Shown here one piece after another: positions 8,976 through 17,533 of a stretch of 60,330 bases of DNA. A program made the translations under genes and the position numbers. Numbering within the stretch: the stretch's first letter is position 1; each line of letters begins with the position of its first letter. This DNA is from CAJQQK01 sp963696075. Its GTDB lineage: Bacteria; Pseudomonadota; Alphaproteobacteria; Rhizobiales; Hyphomicrobiaceae. The DNA lies in NCBI GenBank assembly GCA_963696075.1, contig CAVOJD010000001.1, positions 1 through 60,330 on the forward strand. Reading direction: 5' to 3'. The notes under the pieces are model-generated. The model saw nothing but the letters and a program-made list of their open reading frames with translations, was not told where the DNA came from and searched no databases.

Positions 8976-9070
8976 CTGCCCCCCGAAAATTCCCTCGTTG
9001 TGATGTGGAGTTTGCTCCTTCGAAAGGTCGAGCAAACACTCCTAATGTAAGGAGGGAGCCTGGGGGGCAG
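8976..9070 (+). other. Long nested hairpin between the two crotonase genes
   Basis: The outer arms CTGCCCCCC (8976-8984) and GGGGGGCAG (9062-9070) pair perfectly. A middle pair CCCTC/GAGGG follows (8992-8996 with 9052-9056), and then an inner pair GGAGTTTGCTC (9007-9017) with GAGCAAACACTCC (9030-9042), which differs by a two-base bulge. The 95 nucleotides fill most of the 158-base spacer and would fold into one rod-like RNA. It could be an attenuator, a processing site or a small RNA. Confidence 0.55.
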
Positions 9071-9112
9071 GTCAACTCACATACGAACCATATCTAATAG
9101 AGGAAGAAAAAT

Positions 9113-9937
9113 ATGAGTGACCAAAAAGTACGCGTTGAGATCGATGGCGGCGTGGCAACCGTGTTCCTGGTTAACCCGCCGATGAACGTCATGACACTGG
9201 ATATGAGGCGCGAGTTGGACGCGGCCCTGACCAGCCTGGAGGCTGACCCGGCGATAGGAGCGATTGTACTCACAGGCGACGGTGAGCGCGCTTTCGGCAC
9301 CGGCTCCGACATCAAGGAATTTCCCGAACTCTTGGCGGACGGTACCGTCGTGTCTACCAAGCTCGGTCCTGAGAACGAAACGTTCTCCAAATTCGCCAAT
9401 TTCCCGAAACCCACAGTCGTGGCCATTGAAGGCTATGCGCTGGGCGGCGGCATGGAACTCGCAGCCGGCGCCGACATCATCGTGGTCGCCGAAAATTCAA
9501 AATTCGGCGTACCCGAAATAAACCTTGGCGCCATACCCGGCAGTGGGGGATCAGTGCGTATTACACGGCGTATCGGTCTTGGCCGCGCCAGTGAGTTGTT
9601 TTTGCTGGGCGATATGATCGATGCGGAGCAAGCGCTCGCGTGGGGCTACGCCAATCACATCAAGCCTAAGGGTGAGGTGCTCGCACACGCGCATAAACTT
9701 GCTGCAAGGCTTGCAAGCGCTCCGAAGCAGGCCATTTGTGCCGCCAAGCAGGCGTTGCGGTATGGCATTTACTTGCCCGAGGAGCAGGCAATCGCGAAGC
9801 TGCTTAACGTGCTCGATGTGCTACAGCGTACGCAGGACCTCCGCGAGGGAGCCGACGCCTTCATGAATAAGCGCAAAGCGAATTTTCAAGACCCGCTGGA
9901 CACCTCAAAGTTTGTTGGATGCATGTTTCCAGAATAA
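9113..9937 (+). CDS. Enoyl-CoA hydratase/isomerase family protein
   Basis: A 274-residue crotonase-fold protein. The oxyanion-hole segments are RAFGTGSDIKEF (59-70) and EGYALGGGMEL. E115 and E135 (FGVPEINLGAIPGSGGSVRI) occupy the two catalytic positions, so hydratase activity is plausible. The C-terminus is slightly longer than usual and ends DTSKFVGCMFPE. A GAGGAAG ribosome-binding site lies upstream. Codon use is GC-rich, unlike the preceding crotonase, which suggests the operon was put together from different sources. The reading frame continues, after its stop, straight into a truncated thioesterase-like sequence. Confidence 0.82.
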   Translation: MSDQKVRVEIDGGVATVFLVNPPMNVMTLDMRRELDAALTSLEADPAIGAIVLTGDGERAFGTGSDIKEFPELLADGTVVSTKLGPENETFSKFANFPKPTVVAIEGYALGGGMELAAGADIIVVAENSKFGVPEINLGAIPGSGGSVRITRRIGLGRASELFLLGDMIDAEQALAWGYANHIKPKGEVLAHAHKLAARLASAPKQAICAAKQALRYGIYLPEEQAIAKLLNVLDVLQRTQDLREGADAFMNKRKANFQDPLDTSKFVGCMFPE

Positions 9938-10222
9938 GCTCGCGCCCCTTACGAAGCGGGGCCCGAACATACTGAGTATCAGCTCGAGATTTTTAAAATG
10001 CCGCCCGGGATCGGAACGTACATGGTGTCGAAGAGCGCTGTCGTGCATGTCGGACGCACATCACTCTGGTTTGTCCATGAACTCTATAACCAGGACGACA
10101 ATCAACTGTTTGCACGCTTGGGGCAACTCGGTGTTCATCTCGATCTCGATACGCGCAGGCCTGACCCTTTACCCGACGGTATTCGGACCCAAGCGCTTCA
10201 AGGCTTAAAACAGGAGGGCTAA
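9938..10222 (+). pseudogene. Thioesterase-like (hot-dog) fragment
   Basis: The frame directly after the crotonase stop reads EAGPEHTEYQLEIFKMPPGI, GTYMVSKSAVVHVGRTSLWF and VHELYNQDDNQLFARLGQLG with no start until an internal ATG at 9998. The SAVVHVGRTSLWFVHEL block is typical of hot-dog acyl-CoA thioesterases. About 95 residues remain and the N-terminus is missing. It is probably the tail of a fifth operon gene whose front was deleted, leaving it in frame with the crotonase. Confidence 0.5.
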
Positions 10223-10327
10223 TTCCGTGCCTATGACTGGGCGCCAAACGGCGAACGCAACCAGAGGCGGAATTTCCGGCGACCGCGCGCTGCCGGGATG
10301 AGTTTTACGGAAGCAGGTCGCAACCCA

Positions 10328-11605
10328 TTAAAACCGCGTTTGCAAACGAACGCCGGTTAAAACGACATCGTCTCGATCAGGTTTGAAAGGTTCGATCCAT
10401 TGCAGGTCAGCGGTCAGTCTCAGCCATGGGGTAATGCCAACATTATAGAATAGCTCGACGCCGCGCTCGCCACGCAAGTCGATGCCGAGTTGCGCCAGGC
10501 CGTCCGTCAAATCACCGCTCAGACGGTAGTCAAAATAACCGATGCCCCAGCGGTCTAGCCCGTGACCCAAATACTTATGGCTGCCTCCAACTCCCACATA
10601 ATAGTGTCCGCTCAGGGGGTTGGGGTTTTCATCCGAGATTGCAAGTTCGTAAAAGAAGCCCCACCCAATCTCAGGGTTAGACGCATCTTGCCAGATATAT
10701 TGATCCCCGCTCCAGGCCACGCTCCATGAGCCTTTTTGCGTGAGCTGGGCCCGGGACTCCGGCGGCAGTTCTGCAGCTTCGGGGATCGTGGACAGATCGA
10801 AACCTTCTTTCGTGCTGTATGCCACCTTTACGCCAACAGAGCCTGGCAGGTCGAAGAAACGGGTGGGCACCGAAATGCCCGGCTGAATTGTGACACCTTC
10901 GGCGAACGGATGCCTGAGGACATCGGAATCCTGCGCATTTCGAGGATCGTAAACCATTAGCGAATAGGTCGCCCAATCCGTCTTAAGGCTTGAAATTGAG
11001 CCGAGAATGTAGGGTGGGGTGAGACCTGTAAATGGAATCCCAAGTCCCATGTGCCAGTACGTATCCAATCCACCCCCGCCCCTGAGGGGAGAAAGTGCGA
11101 CCGTGTCGAGCAAATTGAACTTGCCAACGCTGATTGAGAGTCGGTCGCCGAATTTCTGATTAAAATAGAGCGAGGTGTCGCTGTCACTCCCGCCCACGCG
11201 CGGCCATGCGATGGCGGTATTTACCGGTATGAGGGCACCCGTGTCGAGTGAATTGACGTCTTCTCCAAACACCCATTCCTGGTGAAAATGCACGGAAAAA
11301 CCTCGCCAAAGACCAAGCTTTTGGCCATCGAGAGTGACCCGCACGTCTGCTTTAGCGCCGTACTGCCAATCCTTCTCCGCGTCTCCTGCAACAACGCCTT
11401 GATAGAATTGGGTAACCCACGTATCGACCGCGACCCCACGTTGGCGCAGCTTCGCTTTTGGCGAGCCTGCGCCTTCAAGCAACGTCGGGCGCGTCCAAAG
11501 GTCGGCATGGGGCGAGTCGTCGGCGTGCGCTGAAATACTGATCAGAAACGTGGCTGAGATCACCGCACCAGCAGTGGCAAGATTGGTTCCACTCCAACGT
11601 CGCAT
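10328..11605 (-). CDS. Outer-membrane porin, OprB-like carbohydrate porin
   Basis: A 425-residue beta-barrel precursor. The start at 11605 has GGAG seven bases upstream. A signal peptide (MRRWSGTNLATAGAV through SISAHA, cleaved before DDSP) is followed by alternating aromatic/polar strands, Gly-rich turns (SPLRGGGGLDTYWHMGLGIP) and a C-terminal Phe (RLQTRF), the mark of outer-membrane assembly. The RGVELFYNVGITPWLRLTAD region near the end is typical of OprB-family porins, which pass sugars and small solutes. It is transcribed toward the acyl-CoA operon, so a shared role is possible but not shown. Confidence 0.75.
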   Translation of the reverse strand: MRRWSGTNLATAGAVISATFLISISAHADDSPHADLWTRPTLLEGAGSPKAKLRQRGVAVDTWVTQFYQGVVAGDAEKDWQYGAKADVRVTLDGQKLGLWRGFSVHFHQEWVFGEDVNSLDTGALIPVNTAIAWPRVGGSDSDTSLYFNQKFGDRLSISVGKFNLLDTVALSPLRGGGGLDTYWHMGLGIPFTGLTPPYILGSISSLKTDWATYSLMVYDPRNAQDSDVLRHPFAEGVTIQPGISVPTRFFDLPGSVGVKVAYSTKEGFDLSTIPEAAELPPESRAQLTQKGSWSVAWSGDQYIWQDASNPEIGWGFFYELAISDENPNPLSGHYYVGVGGSHKYLGHGLDRWGIGYFDYRLSGDLTDGLAQLGIDLRGERGVELFYNVGITPWLRLTADLQWIEPFKPDRDDVVLTGVRLQTRF

Positions 11606-11889
11606 TTTGCAGCTCCGATCTAGGCAAATGTCATTTGACACAAAAGCGAAAGGAATCAGGGCGAAACTACATTTGTTTGCCGAAAATTGTCACTGTTGCT
11701 TACGGAGCTCCGTTGGCACCGTGCGTAGTGTAGCGAGATCGCCACGTTCATGTTGCCCGTCTCCAGCTGCCCGTTGGCCACTGCCCAGTGATTTGCGCAA
11801 ATTTCGAAGGCACGCACCGAGGCCAACCGCAAAAGGTTTGTGCCCTCAATAGATTGGCACCCTGCACTCAAGGCCGACGTCCATCTAAC

Positions 11890-13471
11890 CCCATTTATTC
11901 ACGGCATGCCGCGAGAAGAGATGATGGGTGGCGACCAACGTGTTGATCTGGCGTAAGGTTTGGGTGTCGAATCCGTCCGAACACCAACCACCCATCGCTA
12001 TGCACGCTACAGCCTTCCTACCTGGCCTGTCACTCGTTGCCGGCAAACAGCTCACAGCCGCGCGCGACGCCGGCAATCTCTCATCCAACGGCGGCGCGGT
12101 CATGCTGCGCGAGGCCGCCCGCCGGCTTGGGCTGGCGCAAGTGATCGCCGAGCCGCTCACGGATACGCGCAATCCTTTGCTCGTCACCCACACGTATACC
12201 GACATGGCGGCCGCCCGCATGATGGCGATTGCCTGTGGCTACGAGGACGCCGACGACCTCGACACCCTGCGCCACGATCCAGCGCTCAAGATCGCGTGCG
12301 GCCGGGCGCCTGAGAGTGGTGCCGGTTTGCCGAGCCAGCCGACGATCTCGCGGCTCGAAAACCTGGCCGATACGCGCGCGCTGTATCGCATCGGCATCGG
12401 ACTGATCGACCTGTTCTGCGGCACCTATCGCAGTACGCCCAACTCGATCGTCCTCGATATCGACGACACCAATGACATGGTCCACGGTGGCCAGCAGCTC
12501 GCTCTGTTCAACACACATGCCGGAGGATACTCCTTCCAGCCGATCCACATTTTCGAGGGCAACTCCGGCAAGCCGATCCTGTCGCTAATCCGACCGGGCA
12601 AGCGGCCGTCTGGCGCGGAGATCGCACGTGTGCTGCTACCTGTGATCCGTCGTATCCGCCGCCACTGGCCGAAGGTTGCCATTCTAGTGCGCGGCGATGG
12701 GCATTACTGCGCGCCGGAAGTGCTTGATCTTCTGCACGAAATGCACTGCGATTACATCCTCGGCCTGCCCACCAACGCGACGCTCGAGGCCAAGGCTGTC
12801 CTCTGGCGTGAGCAAACCGCAAGTCGCTGGTGGCCATCGCTTGGCAAGGTGCGGCGGTTCCATCAGTTCGACTACGCGGCAGGCTCATGGTCGGCACGCG
12901 AGACGGTCATCGCCCGCGTCGAGGCAACCGCGCTCGGCACCGACGTCCGCTTCATCGTCACCAATCTCCCCGGCCGCGGCAAGGCTCTCTACGAGAAGGT
13001 CTACTGCGCGCGCGGGCGGATGGAGAACCTGATCAAGGACCTCAAGCTCTACACGCGTTCCGACAAGACTGCCTGCCACCGCTGGCAGGCCAACCAGTTC
13101 CGTCTGTTCCTGCATCAGGGCGCCTACTGGCTCTTGCATTCGGTGCGGCTGGTCGCACCGAAGCGATCGCGCTGGCGCGGGGCGACGTTCGAGACCATCC
13201 GCGCGCTCCTGTTAAGATCGCCTGCCGCGTCGAAGAGCTGCGAACCAGGATCAAGCTGTCGTTCCCGGCCCATCTGCCGCACGCCGATGTGCTGGTGATG
13301 ATCGCCGCGCGGTTATGCCCGCAGGCACCCTGAACGACGCGGCTGCATTCGCCGCACGAACCCGTCCCGATAACCCAAACGCGTCACAAAAGCGTCCCCC
13401 ATCCAACCCGGCCGATGCCGCGCGCCCGGCTGCGACGACAACAGCGTCAAACGATGCGGCGAATAGATAGG
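11890..13471 (+). mobile_element. IS1380-family insertion sequence, variant A
   Basis: Imperfect terminal inverted repeats lie at 11890-11907 (CCCATTTATTCACGGCAT) and 13454-13471 (14 of 18 positions match in inverted orientation). They enclose one transposase gene, giving about 1.58 kb. I see no clear target duplication at these ends. It is distinct from the two identical IS1380 copies at 29.8 and 37.3 kb. Confidence 0.7.
12000..13333 (+). pseudogene. IS1380 family transposase, C-terminal frameshift
   Basis: A DDE transposase of the IS1380 family. Visible features are SSNGGAVMLREAARRLGL near the N-terminus, VLDIDDTNDMVHGGQQ (first Asp), LVRGDGHYCAPEV (second Asp, about 233) and YCARGRMENLIKDLK (Glu). 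The frame from 12000 is conserved to FETIRALLL, then shifts at about 13205-13215. The true tail (KIACRVEELRTRIKLSFPAH through RLCPQAP) is in the next frame and stops at 13333. The catalytic triad precedes the shift, but the conserved tail is lost. A longer frame from 11928 exists but lacks family similarity in its first 24 residues. Confidence 0.82.
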
Positions 13472-13813
13472 GCTCTTATGTCCGCTCTGTCAATGTCGAG
13501 GCGCGCGTGTTCGATCCGCTTTCGCGGCACAAGCAGTTGATCGATGCCCAAGGCAGGTGACAGGGCGAAGGAACGACGGTTGATCCGGCTCTTATCCGCG
13601 GGTTGGCTACCGCATGACCAGGGTTCGTCGCGGGGCTTCCTCTGTCTAGAAAACGAGCGTGGGCTGTCCGGTTGGCAAGAAGCGCAAACATGACGCCTGC
13701 TCAAACCCGTATACACGAGGGCTCCCCACCCTCTCTTGCCCTGCCGCCCGCTTTGGGCACCGATGTCTTGGCAGTGGATCGACCTCCTCTTCTCGCGTTT
13801 ATACCTGGGCGCG
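13472..13813. other. Intergenic flank of IS1380 and IS110, no gene seen
   Basis: Sequence between the right end of the IS1380 copy and the IS110 transposase stop. No convincing gene, hairpin or repeat was found; part of it probably belongs to the IS110 end. Confidence 0.5.
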
Positions 13814-14944
13814 TCAGATAGGTTTCGGCGCGCTCATAGCCGCAGCCTGCGGCTCGACGAGCCGGGCGATGGCCCAGATGAAGCCGACGAGTTCCCGGGC
13901 GACTGCGACGATCGCTTTCGGTGCAGGCTTGCCGGCAGCGATCAGCTTGCGATAGCGCGCTGACAATCTCACTTGCGCCTTCCAAGCGATGGCTCGGATC
14001 GGCTCTGGCAGCCCTTCGAGCCTGTCGCGGATGATTTTTGTAACGCGTGCCGGATGCCGGTAGGTCCACGCTGCTTCGACGAGGCACGTGCGCGCCAGGC
14101 TATTGCCGGTCTTGGTGATTGGCCCGCGCTTGATAGTTCCTCCGCTTGAATGCTCCGAGGGGTTGAGCCCCAGGTAGGCCATCAATTGCCGTGGGCTCGT
14201 GAACCGGCTGAAGTTGCCGACCTCGGCCACGACCGTCGCGGCAACCAGGATCGACACGCCGCGCAGCGCCTGCACGGCTGCGACCACCGGGGCCAGCGTC
14301 CACTATGGTACCAGTTCGACGATTGCCGTCTTCAGCCGGTCGCAGAGTTCCTCGGCGCGCTCGATCCGAGCCAGCAACTCTTCCAGAACGAGATGCTGCG
14401 CGGGATGGGCGAACGTCAGCTCGCCGAGCCAGCGTCGGTGCGCCTTGGTCCAGTGCTTGCCAGGGAACACGCGGGCGTGGCGCAAGAGAAAGCTGTGTAG
14501 CTGTTGTCGCGTCTTGCGCAGGTCTTTCATCGCCTGCGCCCGCATGCGCACGAGATCCCGCATCGCCTCATGTGCCTCGTCGGGAACCCACACCTCTGTT
14601 AGCTGACCAGCTCTGAGCAGCTGCGCGAGCATCATCGCATCGCGCCGGTCGGTCTTGATCTTGTCGCCAGCCTTCCTGGGGATTAGAGACGGTGCCACCA
14701 CGTCGCAGCGATGGCCGAGCTTTGTTGCCAACCGATAGAGGTTGTAGCCCAGCGGTCCGGCCTCATAGGTCAGGTGCAGTCTCTGGTCGCCCTTGCCAAG
14801 CTTCGTCAGCATCGATCTGATCGCCGCCGGCGTGTTCGCGATCGTGCCGTAGAACTGAACAGACGCCGAAGCCTCCGCTGCAACCGTCGCCACCGCGATC
14901 GTCTTTTTGTGGACGTCCAACCCAACGAAAATGGTAGTCTCCAT
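13814..14944 (-). pseudogene. IS110 family transposase with internal amber stop
   Basis: A DEDD transposase/recombinase. The N-terminal RuvC-like part shows FVGLDVHKKTIAVATV (D10), LTYEAGPLGYNLYR (Glu) and KIKTDRRDAMMLAQLLR (two Asp). The C-terminal Transposase_20 part shows LRGVSILVAATVVAEVGNFS, LMAYLGLNPSEHSSGGTIKR and GPITKTGNSLARTCLVEAAW with the catalytic Ser region. Both parts are in the same frame, split only by a TAG at 14303-14305 (IVELVP, stop, WTLAPVV). Joined, the protein is about 376 residues, normal for IS110. A point mutation rather than an indel is the likely cause. Confidence 0.85.
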
Positions 14945-15367
14945 TCCGATCCGCTCCTCGTGTCTGGGGAAAGGCCTCGCTCACGCGAAGCAACCCCCGT
15001 TGCGCTTTAGGCGCCTTAGTCGACACGTCGGGGCGGGTCACCGCTCAAGTCACCCGTGTCCCCAGCGGACATGATGGTCTAGATCGATAAAATTGATTGT
15101 ATTGGACGACACGCACACCGAACCGACATACCGCTTATTCAAAAGCGATCGCCGTCACTGATTGTGGAATGGTCGGAGTAGCGTTGGGATTTTTCGTACG
15201 GTGTTATTGTTAATCTAGAGCCACTGGGTGCGGCACATACCGGCCCCGACCACGCCCGGCCATCGGGTCCCAGCCTTTTCGTCAATCCTGCTTTTGACGA
15301 GCGGCCGCCAAACTGCAGCTAATCTGCAAGTCGCACATCAGTCTCCAAGAACACTGATCTGAGGGAG
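14945..15367. other. Intergenic, IS110 flank; no gene seen
   Basis: Holds the upstream flank of the IS110 transposase and about 300 bases with no plausible frame. It is locally AT-rich around 15080-15230, which could hold resolvase recognition sites, but none can be defined by eye. Confidence 0.4.
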
Positions 15368-15955
15368 CTAGGCCGCCATCACGCCCTGCCCCTCCGCTCG
15401 CCTCGCCTGCTCTCTGCGAATGATGCGATAAACACTCGATAGGCTGATCCCGATCGCCTCGACGATCTCAGGCGGCCTCGTTCCTGCCGACCACATCCGG
15501 ATCACGTCAGCAGACTTGCGCTGCGCCGTTGGTGCGCGACCCTTGAACTTGCCTTCAGCTTTGGCCTTGGCGATGCCTTCACGCTGACGCTCCAGCATCA
15601 TCGACCGTTCGAACTGTGCGACAGAACCGAGAACGTTCAGCATCAACTCGCCGGTTGCGTTCGACGTATCGAGACTCATCGCCAGTATGCGCAGCTCTGC
15701 GCCCTTTTCTTTTACCTGGTCGACGATCTCGATCAGGTCACGCATGGAGCGGGCGAGGCGGTCGAGCTTCGTGACGACAAGCGTGTCGCCCTTGCGGATG
15801 AAACGCAGGCATTCCTTGAGTTGCTCCCGTTCGGCGACGGATGAGACCTTCTCGCAGAAAAACTCTTCGCAACCGGCCGCCGCAAGCTCGCGCTTCTGCG
15901 CGTCGAAGCCCGCATCTTGTTCTGTTGTAGAGACGCGAGCATACCCGATCAGCAT
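15368..15955 (-). CDS. Serine recombinase (TnpR-type resolvase)
   Basis: A 195-residue resolvase/invertase. The catalytic Ser is in MLIGYARVSTTEQDAGFDAQ (S9), followed by the conserved DTLVVTKLDRLARSMRDL, GAELRILAMSLDTSNATGEL and the E-helix region VLGSVAQFERSMMLERQREG. A C-terminal helix-turn-helix follows (PPEIVEAIGISLSSVYRIIR). The start at 15955 has GGAG eight bases upstream; MAKWSTK at 15976 is the alternative. No transposase of the Tn3 type lies beside it, so it is an orphan resolvase from a lost transposon or a plasmid-dimer system. Confidence 0.88.
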   Translation of the reverse strand: MLIGYARVSTTEQDAGFDAQKRELAAAGCEEFFCEKVSSVAEREQLKECLRFIRKGDTLVVTKLDRLARSMRDLIEIVDQVKEKGAELRILAMSLDTSNATGELMLNVLGSVAQFERSMMLERQREGIAKAKAEGKFKGRAPTAQRKSADVIRMWSAGTRPPEIVEAIGISLSSVYRIIRREQARRAEGQGVMAA

Positions 15956-16107
15956 CTTGGTACTCCATTTTGCCATTCACTCCTAAAAGTCTACGACAAA
16001 GGCATTGCCAAAAGCTGAACAACCCGTGTGACAGCGAATATAGCTGTGTTTTGGGTCGATCGTGATTGTCACTAGACCAAGGTCATATAACTCGGCGAGA
16101 CAGGTTT

Positions 16108-16356
16108 TTACTGCCAATTACCGTGCCAGGAAGTCGGCACGGTCTCTGCCCTGGACAGGCGTTCATTGAAATGAACAAAATTGGTTAATAGGCGAATTTT
16201 CCGCGAAAACCAGGTGTCCGACTTCATGCCTTGACGTTTGACCGAGAGCGAGAACTCTTCCATCGCAGCCTGGCCGATAGCGAACCGCTCATCCAGAAGC
16301 GACAGACCTTGATAGTTCGCGTGAGCGACGGACACGACACGCTCGATCAGGTTCAA
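16108..16356 (-). CDS. Possible small hypothetical protein (82 aa)
   Basis: An 82-residue frame that starts with TTG at 16354-16356 and overlaps the stop of the preceding secreted protein by TTGA, as in translational coupling. The sequence (MNLIERVVSVAHANYQGLSL, later RLLTNFVHFNERLSRAETVP) has ordinary composition, but I do not recognise it. The unusual start codon keeps confidence low; an internal ATG gives about 51 residues. Confidence 0.3.
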   Translation of the reverse strand: MNLIERVVSVAHANYQGLSLLDERFAIGQAAMEEFSLSVKRQGMKSDTWFSRKIRLLTNFVHFNERLSRAETVPTSWHGNWQ

Positions 16357-16664
16357 TGCATGTAGGGACTTTGACCACCGCGCGGCGAGTCGGGCGTCTC
16401 GAAAAAGAAGTCCCTGTCGAACGGTCCACTGGGAGACTGTCGTGGCGGGTCGATGAAGCGACGAGTGTATTCGGCGCCAATGCTGTCGGTCCTGCTGTAA
16501 GAGTAGCCACCAGGCTGGTTTTTTGTTCGCCTTTGTGTTGGGTGAACCGTTACGCGAAGCGGTTTGCCGTTGGCGGATTTCTTGTCACTTGCTGACGCAC
16601 TCGGATGGACGCCTGTTAGCGCAAGCATAACGGCGGCGACAAGCATCGGCCCTATGATCTTCAT
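16353..16664 (-). CDS. Secreted small conserved hypothetical protein
   Basis: A 103-residue protein with a clear signal peptide (MKIIGPMLVAAVMLALTGVH, cleavage after PSASAS). The mature part is basic then aromatic (GGYSYSRTDSIGAEYTRRFI) and ends PSGPFDRDFFFETPDSPRGG plus QSPYMH. Proteins with this GGYSY...PSGPFD.GFFF...PRGG layout are, as I recall, common as unannotated exported proteins in Bradyrhizobium and relatives, which supports the taxonomic reading of the window. AAGGAAG lies eight bases before the start. Function unknown. Confidence 0.6.
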   Translation of the reverse strand: MKIIGPMLVAAVMLALTGVHPSASASDKKSANGKPLRVTVHPTQRRTKNQPGGYSYSRTDSIGAEYTRRFIDPPRQSPSGPFDRDFFFETPDSPRGGQSPYMH

Positions 16665-17533
16665 CGGATTGCTTCCTTATCCCTCGGTCCCCACGCTGTC
16701 CTCTAAACAATGGCAGCATGCCCGGCAATTACGTCAACCCTGAACTGATTCGTTGTCCTGAATGCGATGCTGAGCCCGCCAGCGACACCGTATCCCCGAT
16801 CCCCCCTTCACACCGGACACCCAAGTGATCTAACCGTCCGATCAAAGGAACGACATTGCTATCCGGTGTCTGCAGGGCCTGTCCATCGTACGAGGTGGAG
16901 GTGATCATGGTTGGTTGAGCGAGCGTTACGGTGTGCACCTCAGAAGAGCGCGGAAGGAGTAGGCTGAGAGGTGCTGTGAGGCCATCGCCGTCCCAGACTT
17001 TCCGCTTGTTGGGGCCAAGCGGTCGGAAATTCGTCTCGGCAAACAGCCGAGTTTGACCCACAGAATTCCGTGCCGGTGCGCAACACTGTTGTGGCAGATG
17101 AGATCGAAGCCGGTGCGTCACGACTTTGCAGCGCACAATTCAGCGAGAACGCTGCCCTATAAGGCTCGCGTCGGCTTTACCTCCGAGACCTGTTTCGTTC
17201 TCTTCGGCGCTTAGGGCCACGAGGCGACCTTGGCCCATCATCTTCGAACGGCAGTGTGGATTAAGATGCTCGGCGACGCATGACTTAAGTTACTGATGCC
17301 CGGAGATGCAATGCAGCCTGCAGTGGGCTGCGACGCATAGTGTGGTGCTTGTCGGTACTGTGGCTTAATTGAGATAGTCGGTGGCACGTGTGTCTACCCA
17401 TAGTCGAAACGAGTAGACACGAAATGGCTTTCGGTAATCCCTCTTCGAGGCCGTGAGTTCTCGTTCGAACTGACGGCTGGATATCTCGTCGGTTTAGCTC
17501 AGAAATGGCGACCTGCCGGACTTCGCAGCTCAT
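16665..17533. other. Intergenic, no supported gene
   Basis: Nearly 870 bases. A 135-residue frame on the minus strand (16729-17136) has no recognisable features and Cys/His-rich, shadow-like composition. The stretch probably holds the promoters for the divergent 16664 and 17534 genes, but no element stands out. Confidence 0.4.

Noticed and set aside
12081..12548. A 155-codon minus-strand frame inside the IS1380 variant A
   Set aside because: Antisense of the transposase gene with its conserved motifs on the plus strand.
16729..17136. A 135-codon minus-strand frame
   Set aside because: No ribosome-binding site, no recognisable motif, Cys/Ser-rich shadow-like composition.
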